Assembly (NCBI GenBank): GCA_910588855.1 | Contig: CAJUSR010000012.1 | Coordinates: 1 to 64,000, forward strand | Reading direction: 5' to 3' | Length of the DNA stretch: 64,000 bases | DNA from: an uncultured Kineothrix sp. | GTDB taxonomy: Bacteria > Bacillota > Clostridia > Lachnospirales > Lachnospiraceae | Shown: one piece after another, positions 37,207 to 46,169 of the stretch | Layout: the number at the start of each line of letters is the position of its first letter | How positions within the stretch are numbered: the stretch's first letter is position 1 | The notes under the pieces: model-generated | Databases searched by the model: none | Told to the model about the DNA's origin: nothing | Seen by the model: only the letters and a program-made list of their open reading frames with translations | Translations under genes and position numbers: made by a program

Positions 37207-38262
37207 GTGAAACAATTTTATGGAATGAGCCAAAGCGGGAATTTGCAGGATGCGGTAAAGGGTCTTGTAAATCCTAAGTTGATTATACTTATGTCGAACG
37301 GCAAACAGTTTGAGGAGCATGTGGAAGAACTGCAGAAGCTTTATCCCAAGGTGCCTAGTATCGGCTGTATTGGCATGAGTTACGATACAATTATAGTAGA
37401 GAATGGTGTTGGCGTTGCCGCTTTTACGGAGGGGGTAAACGTTGTTGTCAACCTTTTAGAACAGGTTTCTACGATGCCTGTCAAATATATTAGACGTCTG
37501 GAACAAGATGTGGAAAAGATTGGGGCTTCCCAGCGGGATACCGTATGTATTGATTTGTGCGCCGGTAATGATGCATGTGTCCTTACGACAATGTACAGCG
37601 TCCTTGGAAAAAGAGGGATATCTTTGATGGGAGGAACCGGGGATGCAGGCAAGGTATCTGTGAACGGAAAAATATATGAAGATGCCGTTGCTTATGCATT
37701 GGTAAAAAATGAGACGGGGAAAGTGAAAGTATATAAAGAAAATATGTACCGCCCATTGGCTGGCTACCGGTTGATTGCTTCCAAAACGGACAGAAGCAAA
37801 TATTATATCGGGGAACTGAACGGCAGGCCTGCCAAACAGGTATACCAAGAGATTTTACATATTAACGAAGGGGATATTACAACGCAGACGTTTAAAAATC
37901 CTTTCGGGAAAATCAGTGGGAAAGATGTATGCATTATTTCCATCAAAGAAGTATCTGGGAGCGGATTGTGCTGCTTTAGGCAAGTAAATGATTCGGATGT
38001 GCTTACTTTATTGGAACTTAAGGATTATAGGCAGATTGTAGCGGAGACGATAGAAAATATCAGGAAAGACTTCACGCACATTTCGGCTGTTTTTTCAGTG
38101 AATTGTCTTTTCCGTTATCTTTTGTTCAGCCAGAACGGGAATATGTCGGAATATCTGCATACAATGAGCGCATTAGGCAGCCATTGTGGGCTGATTGGAT
38201 ATGGGGAGCATTATAACAATCAATTCGTCAACCAATCCATGACTTGTGTAGTATTCGAGTAA
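37207..38262 (+). CDS. FIST domain sensory protein
   Basis: 351 residues, GTG start 37207. The N-terminal half (about 15-190) fits the FIST N domain: VPSIGCIGMS, then SLMGGTGDAGKVSVNGKIYE. The C-terminal half (about 200-345) is the FIST C domain (FKNPFGKISGKDVCIISIKE; ISAVFSVNCLFRYLLF). FIST proteins are proposed small-ligand sensors that feed chemotaxis or kinase signalling. It sits 28 bases ahead of a soluble chemoreceptor, suggesting a two-part sensor in which this protein supplies the input. No membrane segment is present. The ligand is unknown. Confidence 0.85.
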   Translation: MKQFYGMSQSGNLQDAVKGLVNPKLIILMSNGKQFEEHVEELQKLYPKVPSIGCIGMSYDTIIVENGVGVAAFTEGVNVVVNLLEQVSTMPVKYIRRLEQDVEKIGASQRDTVCIDLCAGNDACVLTTMYSVLGKRGISLMGGTGDAGKVSVNGKIYEDAVAYALVKNETGKVKVYKENMYRPLAGYRLIASKTDRSKYYIGELNGRPAKQVYQEILHINEGDITTQTFKNPFGKISGKDVCIISIKEVSGSGLCCFRQVNDSDVLTLLELKDYRQIVAETIENIRKDFTHISAVFSVNCLFRYLLFSQNGNMSEYLHTMSALGSHCGLIGYGEHYNNQFVNQSMTCVVFE

Positions 38263-38290
38263 AAGCGGACAAGAGGAAAAGGAGAAGCAT

Positions 38291-39232
38291 ATGATTTTTA
38301 ATGGCAAAAAAGGAAACGGACATAGGACAGAACAGGATAAATTATATCCTTTGCTGCATGTGGCTGCCAGCATCCATGATTATCAGAAAAAAGTAGTGGA
38401 AAAGGAAGTGAGTTCCCTTCAGGAATTGCGTGCCGTGCAGCTATCTTTTGGCGGGGTGTTGAAAGAAAACAATATATTAAAAGAAAAAATGGATGCTTTT
38501 CATGGCATTTTTGAAAATGTAGGCCGTGTATCCGGTGAATTTGAGGATGTGAAAAGGGAAATTGAGGAGTCTGTAAATCAGGCGCAAGATCAAGTGAGCG
38601 GGTTGAAGAAAAGCTCAGAGGAAGTACAGGAGCGCTTCAGCCAGATTCAAAGTACCTTCGATGATTTCCAAGTGTCCGTAAGTGAAATTAAGGCATGTAT
38701 GAATAAAGTTATTACCATTGCTAACCAGACGGATATGCTTGCTATGAATGCATCTATCGAAGCGGCAAGGGCAGGGGAAAGAGGAAAAGGTTTTGCCGTT
38801 GTGGCAGATGAGGTAAAAAGCCTTGCGAATGAAATCAAAGGGCTTGTCAAAGCGGTTCGGGTCAGCCTGGAAGAAGTAGAGAGCGGAACAGGCAAGTTGA
38901 ACGATACGATTAATTATTCGCAGGAAGCCTTGAGCAGAAGCATTGAGAACGTAGATGTTACATATGATATGTTTGATAAGATTACGGTAGCTGCCAGCGG
39001 GGCAGATGCCGTACAGGAAAGGATTTACCAGGCGGTGGACTCTTCGCAGGCGGAATTGAACAATTTAAGCTTTGGCTTCGACCAGATGAAAGAAAGATAC
39101 CGGAAGGTATTGGAACATATCGAACGGGCGAGCGAGATGGGAACGACAAAAAGCGCTATGTTTGAAGATATGGACAATATGGTATCGCAGGTAGTTCCGA
39201 TTATGGAAGAGATGCAAGGGAAAAAGAATTAA
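38291..39232 (+). CDS. Soluble methyl-accepting chemotaxis protein
   Basis: 313 residues with no transmembrane helix. Residues about 50-310 are coiled coil with the conserved hairpin tip QTDMLAMNASIEAARAGERG followed by KGFAVVADEVKSLA, the region that contacts CheA and CheW. The N-terminal about 45 residues are short and carry no recognisable sensor domain. Its ATG follows GAGGAAAAGGAG. Together with the FIST gene it forms a likely cytoplasmic receptor unit. A terminator follows directly. Confidence 0.9.
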   Translation: MIFNGKKGNGHRTEQDKLYPLLHVAASIHDYQKKVVEKEVSSLQELRAVQLSFGGVLKENNILKEKMDAFHGIFENVGRVSGEFEDVKREIEESVNQAQDQVSGLKKSSEEVQERFSQIQSTFDDFQVSVSEIKACMNKVITIANQTDMLAMNASIEAARAGERGKGFAVVADEVKSLANEIKGLVKAVRVSLEEVESGTGKLNDTINYSQEALSRSIENVDVTYDMFDKITVAASGADAVQERIYQAVDSSQAELNNLSFGFDQMKERYRKVLEHIERASEMGTTKSAMFEDMDNMVSQVVPIMEEMQGKKN

Positions 39233-39244
39233 AGAAGAAAAAAA

Positions 39245-39274
39245 GGATGTCTGGTTTTGCCAGGCATCTTTTAT
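39245..39274 (+). terminator. Rho-independent terminator
   Basis: Stem GATGTCTGG with CCAGGCATC, loop TTTTG, then a T-rich stretch, 13 bases after the chemoreceptor stop. Confidence 0.75.
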
Positions 39275-39277
39275 TGC

Positions 39278-39560
39278 CTTATAGGAAATTCCTTCGCCAG
39301 AAGGAAATAAATTGAAGAAGAACCGAAGGTTCTTCATGAAGTGTCGAAGACACTTTTTTGCACTGCGGCGGAGAGGAAGCATGTCGCTGCCGCGACCCGC
39401 CGCAGGCAGTTTTTTGCCATATAGGATTCGGGTGTCAAAAGGTCTTCCCGGCAGTGCCGCTTGGCAGATGGCACAAAAAATTTGTGCCGCAAAACTTGTT
39501 ATGCTATTTGTGGTATGGAGCATTCCGATGAGCCTCTTAAGGCGAAAATCGTGTTCAGCA
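39278..39560 (+). repeat. Repeat mosaic: modules B, C and A in series
   Basis: Module B (CCTTCGCCAGAAGG, then CGAAGACACTTTTTTGC) spans 39278-39358. Module C (CACTGCGGCGGAG to CCGCCGCAGGC) spans 39360-39408. Module A starts at 39417 and, unlike the copy at 30496, continues into the GGAGCATTCCGAT tail to about 39552, as at 31464. Confidence 0.8.
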
Positions 39561-39685
39561 TTGGCTTCCACGATTTTAGAGTCTCCTCGTCATCGTACAA
39601 AAGTTATTCGTACATCATTTTTGTAATAAATACACAAAAAGCAAATAGGATTAATGGATGAAATGACGAAAACGGAATCGGATAC

Positions 39686-39738
39686 TTGACAGTTTATGTA
39701 TATTGTGCTATATCTATGAATATACAAAATTTTGTATA
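39686..39738 (+). promoter_or_regulatory. yhfZ promoter with palindromic operator
   Basis: TTGACA at 39686-39691 and TATATC at 39709-39714 are 17 bases apart. A perfect 18-bp palindrome, TATACAAAATTTTGTATA, lies at 39721-39738 just downstream of the -10. Related half-sites recur before yhfY, so a shared repressor site for YhfZ is likely; the assignment to YhfZ is inference. Confidence 0.7.
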
Positions 39739-39885
39739 TAACAAAATTCTTTCCGGCGCTTGAAATCTGTGATACAATGTCACCAGTCACAATAAGATAA
39801 GGGATGCGTGAAAAGAAGCATTTGCCGCAGCGATATTGGATTTGGCAGGGGGCAGCTTCCGGAAGCGGAGGGGGAACATAAGAGT

Positions 39886-40806
39886 ATGGGTGATTTGTTA
39901 TATCAGAAGATTGGATTGGCCGTAAACCGGATGGCTCAGGATTTTATGAGCCGGGCAGAGGGAGAGAGGATTCCGTCTATATCCGAGTATCAGGAAAAAC
40001 TGCAGGTGTCCAGAGGAACCGTGCAAAACAGCCTTGCCTATTTGAAAGAAAAAGGCGCGGTTTGGCTGGTGAGCCGTGGGCATATGGGAACTTATATCGA
40101 AAAGCTGGATTACCGCAGGCTGCAGGAGTGCGGCATGAATAAAGGATTGTTAGGCAGTATGCCCCTTCCTTATTCCGTTTCTTACCAAGGGCTGGCTACG
40201 GCATTGTATCGTGTTTTGGATAATTTTGAATTTAACTTGGTTTATACCAGAGGTTCGGAAAGCCGTTTGCAGCTTGTGGCGGAAGGGGTATATCAATTTA
40301 CGGTTTGCAGTCTTTATGCGGCGGAAAAAGCGATGAAGAACCGTACGGATATAGAAATTGCAGGAAACCTAGGGCTTGGCAGTTATCTATCCCGGCATGT
40401 GCTTCTGCTACGTGATATCGGTGCGGAAGGCATCCAGGAGGGGATGCGGGTGGCCTATGACAGGACATCCCTGGACCAAAGGGATATTACCGATATGATT
40501 ACATCAGGTATCCGTGGAATCCGTTTTGTGGAATTAAGGGCACACCAGACAGTAAACGCTATCCGTGGCGGCATGATTGATGCTGGTGTTTGGAATATGG
40601 ATGAAATCATTGAATCGGGATACCAAGGGCTGCATATCATACCGTTAGACGATTTGGTAGATGTGAGCAAATTTTCTACAGCGGCATTGGTCATACGACG
40701 CGGGGAGGAATCTCTGAAACAGCTCCTCCAGCGATATGTGAAAACTTCGGAAATCCGTAAGATTCAGGAAGACATTAAAAAGGGCAGGATTCCGGTAGAC
40801 TATTAA
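39886..40806 (+). CDS. yhfZ: YhfZ-type transcriptional regulator
   Basis: 306 residues from ATG 39886. An N-terminal winged-helix region (IPSISEYQEKLQVSRGTVQN, GAVWLVSRGHMGTYI) precedes a periplasmic-binding-like effector domain that begins MPLPYSVSYQGLATALYRVL, closely paralleling E. coli YhfZ (MPLPYTRLYEGLA). GGAGGGGG lies 11 bases before the ATG; an in-frame GTG at 39808 would add 26 residues but has a poorly placed site. It heads the yhf operon and probably controls it through TATACAAAATTTTGTATA-like operators. The inducing ligand is presumably the unknown pathway substrate. Confidence 0.85.
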   Translation: MGDLLYQKIGLAVNRMAQDFMSRAEGERIPSISEYQEKLQVSRGTVQNSLAYLKEKGAVWLVSRGHMGTYIEKLDYRRLQECGMNKGLLGSMPLPYSVSYQGLATALYRVLDNFEFNLVYTRGSESRLQLVAEGVYQFTVCSLYAAEKAMKNRTDIEIAGNLGLGSYLSRHVLLLRDIGAEGIQEGMRVAYDRTSLDQRDITDMITSGIRGIRFVELRAHQTVNAIRGGMIDAGVWNMDEIIESGYQGLHIIPLDDLVDVSKFSTAALVIRRGEESLKQLLQRYVKTSEIRKIQEDIKKGRIPVDY

Positions 40807-40836
40807 GATTTGGGAGGTGGTTTTCTTTTCGTATCA

Positions 40837-40870
40837 ATGTACAAAAAAATGTATATACAAAATTTTATAC
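40837..40870 (+). promoter_or_regulatory. Second operator region before yhfY
   Basis: Two overlapping near-palindromes: TGTACAAAAAAATGTATA and TATACAAAATTTTATAC. Both share the TATACAAAA half-site with the perfect palindrome ahead of yhfZ. They lie 23 bases before the yhfY start, between the regulator gene and the structural genes. Confidence 0.65.
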
Positions 40871-40892
40871 AAATCTTTTGAAGGAGGGACAT

Positions 40893-41240
40893 ATGTTAAA
40901 AATGAGGATGCAGATTATGGAACAGGGTGGGGTTATCAGCAATAAAGTTGCCTGTTTTATGAATCTGGTGATTGATTTGATGAAAGAGCGGTTTCCGGAA
41001 TGGAGCCAGGAGAAAGAGGAAATGTTTACCACACACTTGGCTATGGCTACGGAACGCATTAGCAAAGGTGATATTGTAGAAACTATGGATGAAACCGCAT
41101 GGGAAGATGTGAAAGGGTGCGGAGGGTTTCCAGAGGCGGAAAGCTTTTTTGCAAAAATGATGGAAATTTCCCCTGTGGATTTCCCGGAAAGCGAAAAGCG
41201 TTTTATATTGCTGCATATTTGCAATATGTTGGAGACTTAA
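40893..41240 (+). CDS. yhfY: YhfY-type PRD domain protein
   Basis: 115 residues, a single PTS regulation domain without any DNA-binding or EII domain. The conserved histidine region FTTHLAMATERISKG and a second FILLHICNML are present. ATG 40893 follows AAGGAGGG. The corresponding E. coli gene is also in the yhf cluster. PRDs are usually phosphorylated by PTS proteins, suggesting that the pathway answers to sugar or PTS status, but no partner is visible here. Confidence 0.8.
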   Translation: MLKMRMQIMEQGGVISNKVACFMNLVIDLMKERFPEWSQEKEEMFTTHLAMATERISKGDIVETMDETAWEDVKGCGGFPEAESFFAKMMEISPVDFPESEKRFILLHICNMLET

Positions 41241-41312
41241 TTCCCATCTTTTAAGCGGCAGCTTGGCTGTCTGCGGAATAAACTTATTTTAATCTTAAAA
41301 GGAGGATATCAC

Positions 41313-41684
41313 ATGGTAAGGATTGTTGTAGGAGGACAAATTAATAAGCGGGAAATTGCGGATTTTACCTGTCAGTTTCTTGGCGATAAGGCAACTGTGG
41401 ATGTGAAAGGGGATTTGGACGCTGCAATGGCTATGAAAGCAGGGCAATATGATTATTATATCGGAGCATGCAATACCGGAGGCGGCGGGGCTTTGGCATT
41501 GGCTTTATCTTTGCTGGGGGCGGATAATTGCGCCACGGTTTCCATGCCGGGCAAGATTTTCCCGGATGAAGAAATTATTGCTGCCGTACAGGGCGGCAAA
41601 ACAGCTTTTGGATTCACGGCACAGCATGCGGAGAAAGTATTGCCTGTTCTGCTGACTGCGATTATTGAGAAAAAAGGAGAGTAA
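41313..41684 (+). CDS. yhfU: YhfU-type DUF2620 protein
   Basis: 123 residues, small cytoplasmic alpha/beta protein of the DUF2620 family. It contains the glycine-rich IGACNTGGGGALALALSLLG and starts MVRIVVGGQINKREIADFTC. AGGAGG precedes ATG 41313. It sits four bases before yhfT, and the pairing yhfU-yhfT is constant in known clusters, so YhfU may help the transporter. The biochemical function is not established. Confidence 0.85.
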   Translation: MVRIVVGGQINKREIADFTCQFLGDKATVDVKGDLDAAMAMKAGQYDYYIGACNTGGGGALALALSLLGADNCATVSMPGKIFPDEEIIAAVQGGKTAFGFTAQHAEKVLPVLLTAIIEKKGE

Positions 41685-41688
41685 GATT

Positions 41689-42999
41689 ATGAAATATATT
41701 GTGATTATATTCATCGGTGCATTGGCATCTATTTTGGCGAACCGGGGGATTGCCGTATTTAACGACGGGTTCCGTCCTATCGTACCCCAGTATTTTGACG
41801 GCAGGATTGGCAGAAAAGAATTGGCGACCATGAGTTTTGCAGTTAGTTTCGGTCTTGTTATTGGTTTTGGTATACCGACATCAATTGCCGCTTCTATTAT
41901 TTTGATACATTGTCTGTTGCTGACGACGGATATTATCGGAACATGGTGCCCGGATTCCAAAATGGGAATGGTGATTTCCGGTGTAGTCGGCGGTTTATAT
42001 GGTTTAGGTATTTTAGTTGGGCTGGAAGTGGTTGTAAAACTGTTCGGCATGCTTCCTTATAATTTCCTCAGCGATTTGGGAGGGGTATCCACTTATGTGA
42101 CGGTAGCTTTTGCCGTTTTCCCGGCCGTGGCAGTAGGATATCAGCATGGGTTCAAAAAGGGTTCCCTTACCGCATGTATAACAGTGCTGGCATATTTCCT
42201 GATTAAAAAATTTGCTTCTTTTTCTATGGGGGATTTCAGCGTGAGCCTGAATGCGGAAGGTATGTCGATGCTGGTAGGAACCGTGATGATGTTGGTTTTT
42301 GCCGCACAGGTGAAAGGGGAAGGGAATGCGAACGAAGCTTTGACGGAAGTGTTCTCCGAAAAATTAGCCAGGATACGTAAAAACTGGTTTTTGCTGGCGA
42401 TTATGGGCGGACTCGTGGCATGCGGTACCAGCCTTGCAATTATCGCAGGTGACCCTACTTCCCTTGCTTTGTTAGCGGAAGGGGCTTACAGCGACGCGGC
42501 ATTGGCAGCTTTTGCAAGGGCAATCGGATTTGTTCCCTTGGTGTTTACAACAGCCATTGTAACCGGTGTTTATGCCCCGGCAGGATGTACCTTCGTCTTT
42601 GTGGTTGGGCTGGCGCTTCATGGCAACCCGATTGTGGCATTGATAGCCGGCGCTGTAGTAATGATTGTGGAACTGCTTTTAATTAATGTATTTGCGAAAG
42701 GTATGGACAAATTCCCCGGAGTAAAAGAGATGGGAGAACATATCCGTACTTCTATGAATAAAGTAATTGAAGTGACCTTGTTAGTAGGTGCTGTGGCAGC
42801 TGCGGAAAAGATGGCGGCAAATGCAGCCGGCGTATCCGGTATTGGGGCATTGTTTGTGATTGCATGTCTGTTGTTAAACCGCCAGTCGAAAAAACCGATT
42901 GTAGAGATGGCAGTAGGGCCGGTAGCATGTATTATCTTTGGCGTACTTTTAAATATCCTGCTGATTGTGGGCTTGATTGCAGTACCGGTTGCCGGCTGA
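41689..42999 (+). CDS. yhfT: YhfT-type membrane transporter
   Basis: 436 residues with about twelve transmembrane helices and no N-terminal signal peptide; begins MKYIVIIFIGALASILANRG. ATG 41689 has GGAGA just before. The family is a predicted permease of unknown substrate found only in yhf-type clusters. It probably imports the compound that the following enzymes process. An internal hydrophilic loop around residues 205-235 separates the two halves. Confidence 0.85.
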   Translation: MKYIVIIFIGALASILANRGIAVFNDGFRPIVPQYFDGRIGRKELATMSFAVSFGLVIGFGIPTSIAASIILIHCLLLTTDIIGTWCPDSKMGMVISGVVGGLYGLGILVGLEVVVKLFGMLPYNFLSDLGGVSTYVTVAFAVFPAVAVGYQHGFKKGSLTACITVLAYFLIKKFASFSMGDFSVSLNAEGMSMLVGTVMMLVFAAQVKGEGNANEALTEVFSEKLARIRKNWFLLAIMGGLVACGTSLAIIAGDPTSLALLAEGAYSDAALAAFARAIGFVPLVFTTAIVTGVYAPAGCTFVFVVGLALHGNPIVALIAGAVVMIVELLLINVFAKGMDKFPGVKEMGEHIRTSMNKVIEVTLLVGAVAAAEKMAANAAGVSGIGALFVIACLLLNRQSKKPIVEMAVGPVACIIFGVLLNILLIVGLIAVPVAG

Positions 43000-43090
43000 T
43001 AAACAACGGGCGGGCAGGCGGCAAAACGGTACATAAGTGTATTAGTACATGGTGCAGGCGGCGGAAACGTGCGTAAAGGAGAGAAGGGTT

Positions 43091-43960
43091 ATGATTGGTT
43101 ATACATTGATGCATGAACATACGACCATAGATTTATCCGGGGTAAAAGGGGATACGGATTGCTGTTTGGATTGCTACGAAGAAACGGCGGAGGAATACCG
43201 GTGGCTGTATGAGATAGGGGTTCGCAGGATTGTGGATGTAACAAATGACGGGATGGGTAGAAATCCCGGCTATGTAAGCCGTATCGAGAAAGAGACAGGC
43301 CTGCAGATTGTACAGTCCACCGGTTTTTATAAAGAACCGTTCCTGCCGTCATGGATAGAGGGCAAGAGCGTGGAAGAGCTTGCTGATTTCATGATAAAGG
43401 AAATCGAAGAAGGGCTGGAAAATGGTACAAAGGCAGGGATGATAGGCGAAATCGGCACAAGTAAAAATGAAATGAAGGCATCGGAAAAGGTTGTGTTTGA
43501 TGCGGCCGCAATTGCGGCAAAAAAGACGGGAAAACCTATTTACACCCATACCACGCTGGGCACATGGGCTTTGGAACAGGCGGAATATTTGAAACAGGCT
43601 GGATTGGATGCAAGCCGCGTCGTAATCGGGCATATTGATTTGTCAGGGGATTTGGACTATATCCGTAAAGTCCTTGCTACAGGGGTGAATGTAGGCTTTG
43701 ATACTGTAGGGAAAAATGCCTATCTCCCGGACGAGATGCGTGTGGAATTTTTAAAGGAGCTGGAAAAGGACGGATTGCTTGGACAAGTAGTGCTTTCTTT
43801 GGATTTGACGAGAAAATCCCACCTTGCTTATAAAGGAGGGATTGGGTACACCTATCTTTTTGAAGTATTTTTACCAATGCTGAGACAGGCTGGGATAAAA
43901 GAAGAAAGCATTGAAAAAATGCTGATAAAAAATCCGGAAAAAATATTGACGGGTTCATAA
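43091..43960 (+). CDS. php: Phosphotriesterase homology protein
   Basis: 289 residues, a TIM-barrel amidohydrolase of the PHP/PTE family. Metal ligands are visible: HEH at the N-terminus (LMHEHTTIDL), the glutamate of GEIGTS which replaces the carboxylated lysine of true phosphotriesterases, YTHTT, IGHIDLS, and the aspartate in SLDLTRK. ATG 43091 follows AAGGAGAG. Related enzymes are lactonases or hydrolases rather than phosphotriesterases; the natural substrate here is unknown. It sits 91 bases after yhfT. Confidence 0.9.
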   Translation: MIGYTLMHEHTTIDLSGVKGDTDCCLDCYEETAEEYRWLYEIGVRRIVDVTNDGMGRNPGYVSRIEKETGLQIVQSTGFYKEPFLPSWIEGKSVEELADFMIKEIEEGLENGTKAGMIGEIGTSKNEMKASEKVVFDAAAIAAKKTGKPIYTHTTLGTWALEQAEYLKQAGLDASRVVIGHIDLSGDLDYIRKVLATGVNVGFDTVGKNAYLPDEMRVEFLKELEKDGLLGQVVLSLDLTRKSHLAYKGGIGYTYLFEVFLPMLRQAGIKEESIEKMLIKNPEKILTGS

Positions 43961-43971
43961 GGAGGATGGGG

Positions 43972-45024
43972 ATGACGCAGAATGAGGACGTAATTTTCCA
44001 TGCCAAAATGACTATGGCGGCATGGAAGAATCCCTATGGCAGTGTGGAAAGAGTTTTTCCATTGGCAATCAATGGGTTTGCCCAAGGGAAGACAGCCCGT
44101 TACTTAGGCATAAAAAATGTGGCGTCCATACCGGAAGAAATTGTTTTTCGACTGGAAAAAGCAGGCTATGCGCTTCATACGCTGGATAAGGCGGCATATG
44201 GGGGCAGAGCGGTAGATATGCAGTTGAAAAACCCGGTGACAGGGCGTCCTATGACGGGCAGCAGCAGCGGTACGGCTATGAACGTTTTCCTTTGTTTCAA
44301 TGATTTGGGAATAGGCACAGACGGCGGAGGCTCTGTGCTTGCCCCGGCTATGGGGCTGAACCTATATGGTTTTATCAGCCCGCTGATATGTTCAGGGCAA
44401 ATGAAAAAATATGAAAAACGCTCAACGGACGGAATCCTTTTTTACCCGTCGCTGGGGCTGATAGCCCGTAGCTATCAAGTATTGCGCCACGGTTTGGAAG
44501 CGGTGTTGGATGTGGCGGAAGAATGTTCCGGGATAGGAACGGATGAAGAGGATGAAGAAGATGACCGGATATATCGGTTGGAAAAAGGGGAAATATTGGA
44601 TGAAAAAGGTGCTTCTATCGGAGAGGCGCCGGATTTATCCGGCAGCCGGGAGGAGTTGATTCAATTTTTGCAGACATATCTGCCAAAGTGCGATTGCCTG
44701 ATAAGCAGGGAAGGGCCGGTAGATGTGAACGGCATGGGGGACACAATGTTCGGCCATTTCGATGAAGAGACGGCACTTTGCCAAAGAAAGGCAGGAAAAG
44801 GGCTTATCCGTGTGGCAAATATGGCTGGGGCGACGGCGATGTGTGTGCCGGAACGTGGGCTTGGCTGTGGACAGCTTTTGCTATGCCAGTCGGTACCGGG
44901 AAAAATAAGGAAACTTTTGCGGGCAGCCGAGGGCATGGATGAGTGGAAAGATGATTTGATTGCATGGTATTTTGGGAATTTGGACCAATATCTGGTATCC
45001 GGGGCGTTTGTGCCCCAGATATGA
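43972..45024 (+). CDS. Amidase-signature-like protein
   Basis: 350 residues from ATG 43972; AAGGAGG (43959-43965) spaces better with it than with ATG 43966. Core amidase-signature elements are present: PMTGSSSGTAMNV near residue 95 and IGTDGGGSVLAPA near 115, the two serine-containing loops of the Ser-cisSer-Lys triad. The upstream lysine loop, normally VKDN-like, is not evident (FPLAINGFAQGKTARYLG), so activity may be altered. It is also shorter than typical amidases (about 450). It lies between php and yhfS in the yhf operon; I know of no such gene in the E. coli cluster. Confidence 0.7.
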   Translation: MTQNEDVIFHAKMTMAAWKNPYGSVERVFPLAINGFAQGKTARYLGIKNVASIPEEIVFRLEKAGYALHTLDKAAYGGRAVDMQLKNPVTGRPMTGSSSGTAMNVFLCFNDLGIGTDGGGSVLAPAMGLNLYGFISPLICSGQMKKYEKRSTDGILFYPSLGLIARSYQVLRHGLEAVLDVAEECSGIGTDEEDEEDDRIYRLEKGEILDEKGASIGEAPDLSGSREELIQFLQTYLPKCDCLISREGPVDVNGMGDTMFGHFDEETALCQRKAGKGLIRVANMAGATAMCVPERGLGCGQLLLCQSVPGKIRKLLRAAEGMDEWKDDLIAWYFGNLDQYLVSGAFVPQI

Positions 45025-45065
45025 CCGGAAGGAGGTAGAAAGCAATAGAAGTAAAGGAGGAGGCA

Positions 45066-46169
45066 ATGAAAACGTATCCATTACAAAGTATTACCATAGA
45101 GGAAGCAATGGATTTACAGTTTAAGGCAGTGGACTGCATAACAAAAGAGTTTCCGGGCCATGAAATTTTGACTCGTGGGGATTTGGGGGTAGTTCCGGGA
45201 TTGAATAAACCAGTGATGACAATGAAGGCGGAAAAAGCGATTGCAGGGATTTTTGATGCGGAAAGCAGCATTTTGGTAAGGGGGGCAGGAACAGGGGCAA
45301 TCCGTTATGCGCTGTTTGCAGTGATGAAAGCGGGGGAAACTTTGCTGGTGCATACGGCGCCTATTTACAGTACCACGCAGACAACCATTGAAATGCTGGG
45401 GATTCGGACAGTAAGGGCTGATTTTAATGATTTGGATGATATCCGCCGTGTTTGCGCTGCCCATCCGGAAATAAAGGCAGCTTTGGTACAGTATACCAGA
45501 CAAAACATAGAAGATTCGTACGATATGGAGACGGTCATCCGGGCGATAAAGGGATGCCTCGACATACCGGTGGTTACAGATGACAATTATGCGGTGATGA
45601 AGGTGCATAAAAACGGAAGCCAGTGCGGCGCAGACCTTGCATGTTTTTCTGCTTTTAAGCTGCAGGGGCCGGAAGGCATCGGATGCATCGTAGGAAGAAA
45701 AGAATATATTGATATCTTGGTAAAACACCATTATTCCGGCGGATGCCAGACACAGGGGCATGAAGCATTGGAGGTGTTGAGGGGACTGGTTTATGCGCCG
45801 GTGTCTTTGGCGGTGCAGGCGAAAGTAAACGATCGTTTGCTGGCAAGGCTTACTTCCGGCGAATTACCGGGAATCCGCCAGGCATTTTTAGCGAATGCGC
45901 AGTCCAAAGTATTGCTGGTGGAATTTGAGGAACCGGTGGCAGAGCAGATATTGGCAGAAGCGGAAAAGCTGGGGGCTGCCCCTAATCCGGTAGGAGCCGA
46001 GTCGAAGTATGAAATCGTGCCGATGTTTTACCGTGTGTCCGGTACATTCCGGGCTTCCGATGCAGGGATTGGAAAAAGGATGATACGCATTAACCCTATG
46101 CGCAGCGGTGATGATACGGTAATCAGGATTTTGAAAGAAGCAATGGAAAGGGTGGGAATATGTTCATAG
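45066..46169 (+). CDS. yhfS: YhfS-type PLP-dependent enzyme
   Basis: 367 residues, fold type I PLP enzyme related to aminotransferases and cysteine desulfurases. The PLP lysine is in SAFKLQGPEGIG; the preceding TDDNYAVMK carries the aspartate that contacts the pyridine nitrogen. GAGGAGG precedes ATG 45066. The stop overlaps the yhfX start by ten bases. The reaction is unknown; in the context of a racemase-like and a hydrolase-like partner it may act on an amino-acid derivative (inference). Confidence 0.85.
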   Translation: MKTYPLQSITIEEAMDLQFKAVDCITKEFPGHEILTRGDLGVVPGLNKPVMTMKAEKAIAGIFDAESSILVRGAGTGAIRYALFAVMKAGETLLVHTAPIYSTTQTTIEMLGIRTVRADFNDLDDIRRVCAAHPEIKAALVQYTRQNIEDSYDMETVIRAIKGCLDIPVVTDDNYAVMKVHKNGSQCGADLACFSAFKLQGPEGIGCIVGRKEYIDILVKHHYSGGCQTQGHEALEVLRGLVYAPVSLAVQAKVNDRLLARLTSGELPGIRQAFLANAQSKVLLVEFEEPVAEQILAEAEKLGAAPNPVGAESKYEIVPMFYRVSGTFRASDAGIGKRMIRINPMRSGDDTVIRILKEAMERVGICS

